This document shows, piece after piece, positions 24,007 to 37,600 of a stretch of DNA of 64,000 nt. The stretch is taken from assembly GCA_037043015.1 (NCBI GenBank), contig CM073331.1, positions 6,812,187-6,876,186 of the forward strand, given 5' to 3'. Both the position numbers and the translations under genes were made by a program. Under the pieces are notes generated by a model. That model had not been told where the DNA came from, ran no database searches, and was given only the letters and a program-made list of their open reading frames with translations. The stretch comes from Bryum argenteum (taxonomy: Eukaryota > Streptophyta > Bryopsida > Bryales > Bryaceae). Numbering within the stretch: the first letter of the stretch is position 1; each line of letters begins with the position of its first letter.

Positions 24007-24400
24007 GATGAGTCCCCCCGCCTCGTGATTCCGCCCGCTGCCTAGTCGCTGTCTAGTAGATGATCGGTCTGCAAAATATCTATATTTAATGAATGCATAG
24101 AACCGATTGACAGAAAATTGAAGAACTTGACTCACCTGTCCTCTATTACCGATCTACTTAGTACGAACCCCACACTAACTTCTGGAATTGATCATGCCGA
24201 CAAGAATCTTCATCATAGTGACTTGAATCCCAAACTCCAAGGAATCTTAACCAGAAAGTACAGCAATTTAATCACTTGTCCCGGCTGGGTGGACTCGACT
24301 GCCAATTAAGCTGCGGACAATAACGAACTAGTGGACAACCACCACTGAACACTAGAGGAACCGGATCGACTACAGGCCTCAATGAGCTCTCTAATTTCTT
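24007..24400 (-). promoter_or_regulatory. 5' leader region of the PLATZ-like gene
   Basis: It contains the short leader intron (24134-24068) and, further upstream, an exon-like stretch preceded by 'gtccgcag|ctta' near 24310. The same 'ccgcagctt' context occurs before leader sequence at 22650 and 27800, so these leaders seem to share one ancestor. No TATA box is convincing. Confidence 0.4.
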
Positions 24401-26762
24401 GTAACTCCATACCAGACTGGGACCGAGAATCTTCACCATTCACACAATCTAGATCGCGTACTGTTGACAACCCGAAAGATTGAAATGCAAAGAGACAGAA
24501 TGAGAGTGATCTGAGAATGACAATAATTACTGAAAACTAGGAACAAACCAATCGCCAAGAAACTCAACTTGATTGTGCAGGCTTGATTCTTTTCAACTTC
24601 GATCCACGAGCGGGAGAAAGTTCGAGACTCGACAGGAGGGTCGTCTACTAGGAAATTGACCGAATTGAAGTGTGATTAAAAGGATTGACCGAGTAGTATT
24701 TATGCACACATCCCAAGGCGCTTGGATCGTGGCTGCATGTGAAATGATCGATCGATTTAGTGGTTGTGATCAGGAATACCAGTAGCCGCTTCTGGACATG
24801 AATCGAGAACGATCCGTTTTCCTTCTTACCCCAATTTATGTGAAAAGATGGTATTTCGAACGCTATTTCTGGCATGATGCTCAAATTGTTATTGTCAAGG
24901 TATTATTTTGTTATGTTTGAAAAATTCTATTATGGAGCAATCGTAATACGGTATCATTTCGTCTTTACAATATCACCCTCTTTGTCCACGATTATTACCG
25001 GTCAAAATTACCTCCAGTGAATGCAATTGTATTCAATCTACAATAATTGACAAAGATATGACAAAGATAGACAAAAATTCATTCTTAAATCAGTTACATA
25101 CCTCATCGCAATAACATCGCAATAAGGTATGAGTTCAACAAATCCATTCAAACTACAGACATGTCAATAGAGAAGGCAATATAGGTGGAGGGTGGTCAAC
25201 TGGAGAAGAATTATTGTTGAAACAAATTAAGCGCGTCAGTTACCCTTACACATTCCACATGTTAAATTTGATGATTTTGAATGAAAACCTAATTAAAAGA
25301 TAAAATAGTCATAATTTCTTTACCCATACTTTGAATTTGACAATTTTTTTGGATTGGATTTCATACAAGTTAATAAAGTGCATGCTATTGATTCATAATT
25401 CACTTAATGAGTGTGAAATTATTACAACAAAAATCAACTACGATTATTTAATTCCTCGATTTGTTAATTTAGTTACATTCTCGTTAAGAGAGAATGTGTG
25501 TTAAGATGTAATAGGGTCTACTTCAAGGAGACAAACGTCACTATTTATTACCAGATGCACAAATCAAATCTAGTAACAAATTGCTATAATTCACACGTTG
25601 GTCCACTTCACATTTGGTTGATTTCAAGAAAACACATGATTATCATTTTATTGTTCAAGATTTTTACTTTCATTGTCACATATAGTTGTTCAAAAGACTT
25701 GATATATGCATAACCCACGTGTGCCCAAGTTATCTAACTTTTTGACAAAGGGTGCTTATGTGCTTATACCAAACCTTTCCTCCATACGAGATCGTACTTT
25801 GGAATGGAAAGAGGAACAATTACAATTTAAGTTAGTGCTTAATGAACAACATCCATACTACCCTATGGTGACAAAATTTTGAGATCCATCAATGAATCCT
25901 AATTTCAAGACTCCATCTGTAATGGGTAGATGAGCTCAACAATCTGACACTAAAAGCAAAGTTGAAGATAAAAACTACAAAGGAACCTCGTCCATATACT
26001 CCAAACATTAACTAAGATTAAGTACCTGACTTGTACTCCTATATGAGCTCCAAATTTTACACAATCATTCTTCTATTAATTCATAATTATACATCACCTG
26101 ACTGAACCACACCTGTCCAATAATAAGGCTGCCTAACTTGATTTTAGATGTTTTATTGCTTCATAAGTATGACGGAAGAGGACCACATCTGAGAGTAACC
26201 AAAAAACTGGTTACATGAGTTACAACTTACAAGTTCAGTAGACATGGTGCTCTCGTTCCATAAATACAACAACAGGGAACTCAAGGACTACACCGAAGAG
26301 TATCCAAAAATTTGGACAAGTTCGATAAACATGGTGCCTGTCGGTGACGGAAAGAATAATTACGCAAAACATACCTCCTTTGGCAACCTGAGTTACATGG
26401 TTGCCAGGAGAATTCTATTCACAGTGTGTTTTGTACGAAGAAAATTGATACGAGTACAGCTCGTTCCTGATAATCAAGTCATAGTAGTAGAATGACTGCA
26501 CCTAGCACATTACATTATCAACATATGCATATAAACACTTAATTCAGTCTCAGATGTTTCATTATACCCCAGATGAAGATAGTTTACATCATGATCGAAT
26601 TCCACATGAAACTGAAACTATGCTACAGTAACAACCCCACATGGTATAGGGCGCTGAACAAATGATTATACAAAAAACACAAATGTCTCATAAATCTGAA
26701 CTGCTGGATACGGGAACAATTGGGTCTCGAAAAGTGCGAGAAAAATATCGGACCTAGGTCGA
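24401..26762. other. Intergenic DNA between the paralogues
   Basis: AT-rich, with short frames only. Part of 24400-24560 ('gaccgagaatctt', 'actgttgac') loosely resembles 27600-27660, consistent with a duplicated upstream region. A small repeat 'catcgcaataa' occurs twice near 25105. No RNA gene or transposase was seen. Confidence 0.4.
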
Positions 26763-27194
26763 TCATAGGCGTCTGATCCGGAGGCTGATGAAATACTGGT
26801 GTTCCATAGTAAATTCAAGGCACTCGTAGTAGGAGATGGACTGAAAAGAATAGATACTATCCTTTCTGAAGGTGTCTGGCTGGTTCAGATCGAGCAGGCA
26901 CATGGCAGTGAAGTTAAGTACGACAAAATCGCCGGGCCTTTTCTGAAGCTGCAGAAAGTAAGGCCGATTGTTGATAGTCGTCACGCATTGGTAATGCAGC
27001 GGACTTTGCAGATTTGGGGGAGCTTCCATGGGACCGTATACCCGGAGCTTCTGCCGAACTGATTCCGGAGAAACCTGCTCATACGGGATAAACTCCCTGG
27101 GCGACACGGCGTCGTCTTGGGCGTTGCTGGGCAGATGCCGATGGAACCAGTTGTCAACGAATGACAGCACCTCGAACACTCGGGATTGCGCCAT
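26763..27194 (-). CDS. Unrecognised 143-aa protein, intact single exon
   Basis: The frame runs uninterrupted from MAQSRVFEVLSFVDNWFHRH to a stop. Its composition is protein-like and soluble, with no signal peptide or membrane segment. Readable features are an N-terminal helix-like segment, a central 'PYFLQLQKRPGDFVVLNF' beta-like stretch and a basic end (RIRRL). I do not recognise a family. A broken copy of its 5' half and leader lies at 22.1-22.7 kb, and its leader resembles that of the PLATZ-like gene, so it belongs to a small local duplication family. It could be the first exon of a longer gene, but no clear donor replaces the stop. Confidence 0.5.
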   Translation of the reverse strand: MAQSRVFEVLSFVDNWFHRHLPSNAQDDAVSPREFIPYEQVSPESVRQKLRVYGPMEAPPNLQSPLHYQCVTTINNRPYFLQLQKRPGDFVVLNFTAMCLLDLNQPDTFRKDSIYSFQSISYYECLEFTMEHQYFISLRIRRL

Positions 27195-28220
27195 TCTGAG
27201 CTATGAACTCTGCACACAGAACTCCCTCATCAATCCAATCGTGCACAATGGTGACCGTGACAAGTATCTATCCGGACACAAACACAACAACTTATGGCCT
27301 CCAGTCGGCGAAACAACAATACTACTTCGAAGGTTACAACATCAGAAAGTGCACAACTATACCAGAAAGCGCAGTCGTTCCGTTCCTGAAAAAACGAGAT
27401 TCTCCGGCTTCGTTGAGACGGGAAATTTGAGCAACCAATCAAGCTCCGGATTCAAACGACCTGGTTATTAAACAGAATTTAATGTTGTGTGCATAGCAAC
27501 ACCTGAAAACCGATCGGCTAGAACCGTGACTGTAGTTGGAGTCACCGTGCTCTCGACTCTGTAGTACACACATCAACTCACGTACTGTGTAGGAGACGGA
27601 CAGAGAATCTCGTACAGCAACTACAAACCAGATTGGGAAACACTATTTCAGCTCACGATCTCCGTTCGACACGGCCAGAAGTTTAATTCCCAAGAGAGAC
27701 TACATTAGATGGAAGGAAATCTCACCCGAAATAGCAGCGATATAGTTCCACAACCGAGATCGTCCGGCCGAGTGAATCCACGTATTGTCGACCTCAATAA
27801 AGCTGCGGATACCAATAAACAGGTCGTTAGTGATCTGAAAAATGGCAACAACTACTGAACACTCAGAACAAATCGATGGAGTAGTTCGCAACTATATTTA
27901 CAAATCTCACATTTCACCTCCACATCCAGCATCAACTCACGGACCTCAATCGAAACGACGAGAAACAGGAATTTAACCACGCCGGAGAAACGCTTACTAG
28001 AAACTGGACCAAATTGGTTCCACGTACCGCGTGCTGCATCGAAATGTCCGTGCCTCGTGAAACACCCCGCCCTGATCTGAAATTTGGCAGCAGAAAATAA
28101 ATCCGAAGTCGAACCACAATTGGACTTTACGTGCTCTGCATTCACCTGCACATGAATTCCATTCTGCGTACAATTAAAGGCATTCTTGATCGGTGGTATT
28201 ACGGAGGTAATAACAGTCAA
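27195..28220 (-). promoter_or_regulatory. Leader and upstream region of the 143-aa gene
   Basis: 27215-27480 is the leader duplicated at 22440-22660. A 'tatccgcag|ctttattg' acceptor-like site lies near 27800. The stretch 27960-28110 (minus) is homologous to plus-strand 42200-42310: 'acgtggaaccaa(a/t)(t/c)ggt' and 'cagtttctagtaag' are shared, and an open frame (28220-27852) reads through it. These look like repeated promoter/5' exon sequence of the same small family. The pentamer run 'gtttctagtaag' may be an exon/intron junction. Confidence 0.4.
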
Positions 28221-28369
28221 TGAAGGTGTTTTTGAGCGGTGATATTATGGAGGTCAATTTAAACGGTAACGATAGACAACAACTGACGAGAGTTATAAGC
28301 TATAAAACGTTCCCACTGGATACTAAAAAGCAGGTTTCAAGATTCAGATATATTTCTCTAGAGCGAGCA

Positions 28370-28640
28370 TGTGGTCTAGTAGGGTGTTCAATAATGGCTC
28401 AATTTTCAGCACATGGAATCTTAGGGATGTTACAATTGCAAGCAATTTTTGTGCCTGGGAAATTTAGTGGAAAGGTAGAGCAAGTTGAATCATTTATTTT
28501 GATTCTTTTATAATAATTTATAAAATTTTGAAGTTGGATATATAGGCGTCTTCAAAGTGATGCCCTGTAATATTGTAGTGAATACATGGTTCTGTTGTAT
28601 GACAAACTTAAGCTATTATGTACCTCTAGTGATACTTCAA
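28370..28640 (+). repeat. Dispersed repeat, copy next to the SRP54 3' end
   Basis: Aligned by eye to 31965-32240 in the same orientation, it shares 'aatggctcaattttcagcac', 'aagcaattt', 'tagagcaag(t)', 'gaatcat', 'tttgaagttg', 'tataggcg/gtgt' and 'ctattatgtacctct'. This copy ends almost at the stop codon of the SRP54 pseudogene. A weaker third copy is at 4990-5130. Confidence 0.75.
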
Positions 28641-31083
<2,443 letters not shown>

Positions 31084-31964
31084 TTTCACAGTCTCTGAAG
31101 AACTGTTGAACTTCTTCCCCTCCACAAGCGATTTCTTTAACGACCTATTTTCTCAAAGTAAAAGCAGATTCTTATTCAAAATATGATATATCTTGAAGAT
31201 ATATTTATTAAGATTCACAAGCTAAGCACATTGACCTCTCTATGTATGTATATGGATGAGAAACTTAACCCCTAAACGTTTCAATCCATTGGGCCCGCTG
31301 GAGAAAGGTCCAAAAACGTGAAAAATGTCAAGGTCAGTAAAAAAAGTTGAGGGCAGTAAAACTAGAATCCAACCGTAGGATCTTGATCTCTATTGTCTAA
31401 AGAATGCATGGGTAAAGATTTGTGCCATTTGGAGTTGAGATGGGGCTTGATCCACTTGGTTGAAGGCAAAAAGTGGGAGCCCGAAATGGAGGGGCAGTCA
31501 CTAATTTTGGACTTTGGAGTGAAAAGTCGTATTACAAATTGCCCCGAAAGCAAAAATGGCAACTACAAATGGGTGAGGAATCAAGTAAAGAAGGTAGTCA
31601 AAAAAAATCAATCATACCTCTTTCCAATTGCACACACTCCTACTTGAAATGGAAGTCACTTGGGATTACTGTTTTTGGTGCTTGGTATTCCAAGGCTGCC
31701 CACACAAGCTTTTTGTCCTCCGTGGACAAAGATGATGTAAGATGGGCAGACTTTTACAAAAAAAAGAACAAAAGATGAGAATCAAAAGCCGGTGGATCCA
31801 TGACACCATGGCAAATTGTAAGGCATAAAATACTGAAATAAATGGGGAGCCCATAAAAGTCTGCCATAAGTGAATAAAGAAAGCACTAACCAACAAAGGG
31901 TTGTGAATGTCACCCAAGGCAGCAATAAATGGCCACTGCAGGTTGATACGACAAGGTCTGACGA
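31084..31964. other. Region 5' of the SRP54 pseudogene
   Basis: It may contain the old SRP54 leader and promoter: the bases just before the start are 'cagagactgtgaaa' on the minus strand. Beyond about 31200 it is unassigned. Overlapping frames at 31393-31778 have no recognised domain. Confidence 0.35.
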
Positions 31965-32240
31965 CCTCCACCTATGGTGCTCTATAATGGCTCAATTTTC
32001 AGCACGAGGAATCTACAGGGATGTCACCAGTACAAGCAATTTTCGTGCATGGGAAAACTAGTAGAAGAATAGAGCAAGTGGAATCATCATTTTGGACTCT
32101 TCTACAATGAGTTATGAATTTTTGAAGTTGAAAGTATAGGTGTTCCTAAATGGTGCCCTAAAAAGATACCCTATAATGTCTGCAATGAGTTCATGATACT
32201 ATTGCGTGGGAATCTATTATGTACCTCTGACTCAAGATTA
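31965..32240 (+). repeat. Dispersed repeat, second copy flanking SRP54
   Basis: Same orientation as 28370-28640, perhaps 65-70% alike by eye. With that copy it brackets the SRP54 pseudogene. The spacing and modest similarity do not look like a recent pair of terminal repeats. Confidence 0.7.
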
Positions 32241-32734
32241 CTAGGGCTCCATTTTCGGCACTGCGCCATTTTGGCACTGCTACCATAAAATGGAAAGGAA
32301 AAAACAAGGCCTAGAGCCCTATTATCAAATAGAGCGATCCTGGCCGTCGGTTGCGATGATGGGGCCCCCAATTGCCGTTGATGGTGATGGGAAGCCGATG
32401 CCCTGGCTGAGCCACTGACAGCAATGCATTGGGGATCTGCCCCCTCCTCCCCATGTATACCTCCACCCATTCGCTGCTGGACTGTGTTGTGGGGGGTCTG
32501 AACCCTCTCCACTTCAACAATTTGGGGGTACCCCCATGACACGCTGCCTCCATTTTGGGGTATGTGATTCCCCATGCATGCCTGTATTCACAAAATGTAA
32601 ACATCCCTGGATCAGAAAATAAACCCCTTACTCCTGCTGGTTTATGGAAGAAGTGGAATGCTTCCCTGGACCATTGCCTCAGGAAAATAAAAATTGCTCC
32701 CTCTACTTCACAATCGAGATTTTAGATAGATAGA
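32241..32734. other. Unassigned GC-moderate sequence
   Basis: 'ccattttcggcactgcgcca ttttggcactg' contains a short internal duplication near 32250-32280. Minus frames (32171-32604) lack any domain. A TAGA microsatellite of about five units lies at 32724-32742. Confidence 0.35.
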
Positions 32735-32820
32735 TAGATAGAAACTCCGGTCCCTTTCAAGGGGCGGCGTGAATGAAGTGTCCGTTCGTAATGCTAATAT
32801 CCCGATGGCCACGGACAAGG
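32735..32820 (-). repeat. Dispersed repeat, copy 2 (inverted copy at 3.25 kb)
   Basis: Reverse complement of 3245-3350. On the minus strand it reads 'gtggccatcgggatattagc', then 'attacgaacggacacttcat', and ends in the TCTA microsatellite at 32724-32742. The internal sequence is well kept, which suggests two independent insertions of one short element. Confidence 0.65.
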
Positions 32821-32839
32821 GGAATTGAAACAATACTAC

Positions 32840-33090
32840 TTCCCCCTCTCGAGGGTGGACACTATAACTACGCTAGTTTCTAGCCTAGTTACTAATGCCT
32901 TGAACATACTTGGACATAGTATCCCCCAAAGGGCTTTGAGGTACCCATACAACAAGGTCAAGGACCCCCACAATAGTTGGGTGGACTATAGTGGTGAGCA
33001 CCATGCGGCATGGGAATAGAACCCACGACCTCCTCATTGGGGGCCTAAGCCCTAACCACCAAGCCAAGGCTTGTGGTGCCTCGAATTTTA
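32840..33090 (-). mobile_element. Probable tRNA-derived SINE
   Basis: On the minus strand, 'tggcttggtggttagggc' (complement of about 33049-33066) fits an A box. 'gggttctattccc' (complement of about 33011-33023) fits a B box, about 45 bp further on. The sequence continues as 'atgccgcatggtgctcacca' with no tRNA acceptor stem, which argues for a SINE and against a tRNA gene. The 3' end and target duplication were not resolved. Confidence 0.45.
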
Positions 33091-33099
33091 CATGATAGT

Positions 33100-33380
33100 G
33101 GAAGGCGTAATGCTTGAATAATAAAACATTGAAATAAAAGAAGAGAATAAACAATAAAATAATATGATAAACAATAAAAGAACTTAGGAAATAAGAAAAA
33201 AATAAATATAAGCGAATAAGCGATAAAGTAACTTAGGAAATAAGCGAGAAAAAAACATGGCAAATTTAGTGACGTTGAAATAAAAGAATAGAATAAATAA
33301 TAAAAGAACATATCAAATAAGTAATAAAACAACATAGCAAACAAATAAAGAAGAGGTAGTGGCTTCTTTCTTACATGCAT
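33100..33380. repeat. A/G-rich low-complexity tract
   Basis: Short words such as 'aataaaagaa', 'acttaggaaataag' and 'aataaacaataaaa' are repeated many times. The complementary strand reads as a spurious Phe/Tyr/Leu-rich frame (33045-33380). Confidence 0.75.
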
Positions 33381-33400
33381 AGAAAAGACTCACCGCCCCG

Positions 33401-35014
33401 TCATTGTGAAAGTGGGATCGCTTGACAACTCACCATGTGATCACAAACACCGCCACAATCTTTGCATACCAAATTCGTAAAAAACTTCTTGTCGCTTGCA
33501 AAACCCGCATTAGTCTTAGGAGCTCTTGGAACTTTTTCAAGCCCATGAGTCTCTCTGGTGTGCGTGAAGTAAGAGACACCCACACCCTTCCGGTCTTCCG
33601 CCACTCCGCCATGGTGAAAAGCCAAATCCAACACAAACTCCAAATGATTGGCGAGTCTTCCCAATCCTTAACTCTCCCGCTTATGTATTATCCATGCGTT
33701 CGTAATAGATAAGTCTAGCGAAACATAAATATGCGATCCACCACTTATGGGTTTCGAGGCGCGTGTATACCCTAAGTTGGTCACTTCACATCAAGCCCCG
33801 TATCAAATGGCATTATCTTTCTAAGTGCGTAGGAGAAAGTGGGAATGTGCTCCGTTCTCCACGTGTATAACGGGCGCGTGTGTGGTATCGGGATTGCGGT
33901 AGGGATCGAGTTGGCGTGTGTAAACGATAATAGCGCCGGTTTTGTCGCCCAAACAAGGGAGCATAACGCGGAGTGCGTGCAATGGCCCGCCAATCGGCTC
34001 TCCTTGCGGTAGCTTTCGCCGCGCCTCTTGTCCACCAACTGTTCGATAACCCAATCCGGTTGGCGCCTTGCAGTCTTGTGGCGTAGGTCCTCAGCAACGT
34101 GTAAATCAACAAAAAGTTGCGGTGATGTGAAGAAGTTATCGGTGGCAACCAACGTTGCCCGCCGGTCAAACCCTCCATCAACCCCATCACGACTTCGTAT
34201 TCCGTTTTCGCCTCTCAGGTTTCGCGGTCGAAGATTTTTCTTCAAGTCCCGCTCGTGTCTGACTGGAAGTTGTAGAGATCTTGACTTTGCATCCATGCCG
34301 CCCAAATTTTGAAGCCAAACTTTGCCCGGCTTGTTCGGCATGTATTGTTTAAATGCCGTGGCCGTACATACCTTTGTATCTAACAATGAGCTACCGTCCA
34401 CGGTGACAAATTGTCAAGATTCCAATTTGCCACGCGTTGAGTCACACCTCACTCAATTAGCCACCTCAACTTTACTAATTTGTCAAAGTTAGGGTCGTTT
34501 TTATCCGTTGGGGCCATAGAGTCATTATGGATATCGCAAAGACTTTGTTATGGCTTCATATCTTCACGCTCATGGTGTTAGCAATGTATGGCAATAGTAA
34601 AATGGTTCTTTCTCCTCCAATAACACCTACGGTTAGGCGTAACTTTCAATCCCATTAGTATAGACATCCCCAACCAAGCCTCTAACTCCGGGACGGTCAA
34701 TCTCCACCAATCTTTGGGGCCCCTAGTAAATCCGTGTTTGGATCGATAGAGGCGTATGGATTCTTCTCTAACAAATTTCCTCAAAGTCTTCCTTGTGAAG
34801 AATTTGTGGAACAAATCTAGCAAGGTGTAAGTTTCCTAAAAGATAGGGGGTCCCTCACTGGGGCCGTGAAAACAACGTCATCATGGGTATATTTTGACCT
34901 AAATTTCCCCCAATACTTATCTTGCAGCAATCTTTGAAACTTATCCCAACATCCCAATTGCTTAGAGGCCTTACCATCCCCTTCCTCTGCCCCTTCCACC
35001 ATTAGCATTGTCAC
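33401..35014 (-). pseudogene. Broken piggyBac-like transposase (DDE_Tnp_1_7)
   Basis: Remains of a piggyBac-superfamily cut-and-paste transposase, read 35014 to 33401. The N-terminal part of the conserved domain is at 34823-34578: 'DLFHKFFTRKTLRKFVREES' and 'LTVPELEAWLGMSILMGLKV' followed by YW. The catalytic core is at about 34500-33800, with 'NFDKLVKLRWLIE', 'FKQYMPNKPGKVW' and 'ATDNFFTSPQLFVDL' (the second catalytic Asp within TDNFFTS). The end is at 33664-33401, with 'FFTNLVCKDCGGVCDHMVSC' matching the family's cysteine-rich tail. The pieces fall in at least four separate frames with stops between them, so no complete transposase is encoded. TTAA-flanked termini were not located. An acidic stretch (DEDDEDLEEWGE) on the same strand near 35880 may be part of its N-terminus. 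Confidence 0.8.
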
Positions 35015-36420
35015 TTATTCTTACCTTGTACTTCAAGAAGTACCATGAGAAGAGGCTGGAGAATCTGCTGGCCGACTTCAAGGCTTCCTGATGGGGGCCT
35101 AACCCCCAGTGATGGAAGCGAGGTCAGGGTCTGGCCTCCAAGGATTGGATGTGACCCGATTCTCATAGTAGGCGTGGCATAGTCCCATGGCTCCCGAGGC
35201 CTCCCGACACGCACGGCCCGACGGATAAGGCCCCGCCCCTACCCGGCGTGCTGCACCGCGCCAAGCGAGATCCGCCCGCAGTGAGTGCGATCCTCCCCAA
35301 CGGCCTCCTCGCGTCGTGCCGTAAGCTTCAGTGGTGCCGCACGACGGCTCCCGCCATCCAGGGCTCGCGCCTTCGGGCGCCCAATTGCATGGCCTTAGGC
35401 TCGAAGTCACCCTCGCTCGCTTCCCACGTCGTCGGACGGCACTCCGCCTTCCCGCATGAGGCTGAGACGTGAGCGTGCGAGTTTGTCGTCTCTCTCCCCG
35501 TAGGTTTCTCCATCCTTGCGGCATCCTGGAGAAGTCGGCTCCCAGCCGTCGTTTACGGATCGAGTTCTGTCACCTTGGGAGGCTGCGCCCGTGGTCGTTG
35601 TTGTTCCCAAAATCATCGTTGAGAAGGAGGAAGTCAAGCTCCTCTTCGCTTAGAAGAGTCTTGAAATCGCTTGCGAGTAGGAAGAACTTGAGGTTAAGCC
35701 AATTTCTTCCTCATTTCGCAACTCCGTGTGAGCGTAAATTGTGGCTATATCACCGAATGGAATTTCTTTGCTTTCCTGGTTAATTTGGACCAAGTACATC
35801 AATCTTGAAGAAGTAGAACACAGGCCCTACGCGTCAGTTCCTCTCACCCCACTCCTCTAAATCCTCATCATCCTCATCCAGACTCTCACTTTGGTTGGAT
35901 CTCTCACCAGGTAGGAGCACTCTCACTTCTACAGGCTCAACAATGCGAGCAAAAAGGTCAATTCCTAGTGGGATGGACCGGTTTCTCTTTGGAGGTCACA
36001 ATCTTGGGCGTTGGATGCGAGATGATTGCGAAGTTTCTTTTTCGATGTTGCATGTGTCGGGTCCTCCCACCCGGCCTCAAGCATGGCTGCGATCCAGCGA
36101 CCGTCTGCACGACCTCAAACTCGTCCCGTGCGCCGTATCGGCCGGTGAAGCGACGAACCCAAAAACCATGAGGTGGCATTTGGTCGCAAGGGTTTTGAAG
36201 AGCAAGATTAGATGAGAAAGAAGAGAGAGAAGAAGGAAGAACAAGAAGAAGACAAGGAAATAGGGAAGAAGAAGAGAGAACCACCGGCCGGATGGCTTGG
36301 AAGTGGTCTCTCTTTTGATTGCCATTCCTTCGTCTTGGTCCAAATGGGGCGTGCCATAGCTTTTTGAAAGCTAAGCTCAATGTGCACCCGCCCCTAAAAT
36401 CTCAAGGCAGAAGATCAACG
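35015..36420 (-). other. GC-rich unassigned sequence upstream of the piggyBac remnant
   Basis: GC-rich block 35090-35520 with long accidental frames on both strands. 35780-36330 on the minus strand includes an acidic run near 35880 and a purine-rich tract (36210-36290, plus) that reads as Leu/Ser on the complement. It may be the 5' part of the piggyBac element or another insertion. Nothing is diagnostic. Confidence 0.35.
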
Positions 36421-36716
36421 AGCTAAGACTGATTGCTGTTTACTGTGGCGGTTTTGCCCGCTGCCGGAAAACTTTTTCAACACCCCGACTTTGGAAGCTC
36501 ATATCTCCCTCTCTACAACTCGGAATTGAGCATGCTTTATACCATTGGAAAGCTCTCTTTGGAGCTCTATCTAGTGTAGAAATCTCAAAGGAGTTGAAGA
36601 AAAATCAGTGAGTTATGGAAACAATCTGGCTGGCTTTCATAGGGCGAAAAGAACTTCTTATCTTAATAACAAAGGAACTAAATAAGGAGGAAAGATGAGT
36701 GAGGCAAGACAAGCAA

Positions 36717-36872
36717 TTTGAGAAGGGCTCTTCTTCTCCTAACTACTAACACTTCAACAACAAAATCATTTGAGAAGGGCTCTCCTTCTCCTAACTACTA
36801 ACACTTCAACAACAAGATCGTTTTGAGAAGAGCTCTCCTTCTCTAACTACTAACACTTCAAGAAAGATGATC
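36717..36872 (+). repeat. 52-bp minisatellite, three units
   Basis: Units begin 'tttgagaagggctc' at 36717 and 36769 and 'tttgagaagagctc' at 36822 (spacing 52 and 53). Each continues with 'ttctcctaactactaacact' and 'tcaacaacaa'. Similar 'tcctcctaactac' and 'ggcctccttctct' words persist to about 36980. Confidence 0.9.
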
Positions 36873-37600
36873 AAAGGTGAACAAAGAGAAAAAGGAGGCC
36901 CATGGCCTTCCTCCTCCTAACTACGTAGATGAATAGGTAGGTGAACAAAATGGAGGAGAAGGGGCCCAAGGCCTCCTTCTCTACTCTAAAACTAAGAGGA
37001 AATGGAAGAGGTGATGATAGGCAAACAAGCTATTAAGTACTCAAAATGGGAGCCGCGAAAGAGGCGGCTCACCATAACCTAACTAAGGCCTAAGCCCTAA
37101 CTAAGGCATGGATGAATGGCCGCCACTCAATGCGCTCCGTCCTTGAAGCCTCCATCCTATCAACGACTTCATCATGGATGTAGCTCGCATGCTACCACAA
37201 GGTTAGATGAATGAATCTCTCAACAACCAAATTTCAAAACACAACAAGGACATCAAAAAGACTACTTGTCTGAGGCCATGGTAAATTTCTAGCCAACTCC
37301 AAGTCCCAAATTCTTACGCTAATCAAACCAAGGGATCCACTGACCTCCTCTAGTCCTTCCTTATCGAACCAAGGATCCACTAGGGGGCTTTTTCCTCCTC
37401 TAGTCCTTCCTTATCGAACCAATCACTCCTAATCTAAACTAAGCTCAAAATTCATGCTAAATAATCTACCAAAGGCCTTGCGACAACTAATCTTTAATAT
37501 ACCTATTGCATTCAAAACTCAATTATCATAAATTCACCAAATTACCTCAAGATGTCATGGTTTGCAAACAATTCATTAATAAAAATCCATTATTAGTAAC
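36873..37600. other. Intergenic DNA with a short duplication
   Basis: At 37324-37420 the phrase 'cctcctctagtccttcctta' with 'tcgaacca' occurs twice about 55 bp apart. No gene was found. Confidence 0.5.

Noticed and set aside
33000-33070. A tRNA gene
   Set aside because: A- and B-box-like motifs are present but no acceptor stem or cloverleaf can be formed. A SINE is more likely.
33045-33380. A hydrophobic 111-residue minus frame resembling a membrane protein
   Set aside because: It is the complement of an A/G-rich low-complexity tract. Phe/Tyr/Leu content follows from composition.
34028-34312. A plus-strand Ser/Arg-rich frame over the piggyBac core
   Set aside because: It is antisense to clearly recognisable transposase motifs on the minus strand.
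35099-35524. A 141-residue Arg/Gly-rich protein
   Set aside because: The block is GC-rich and gives long frames on both strands. No domain or splice support.
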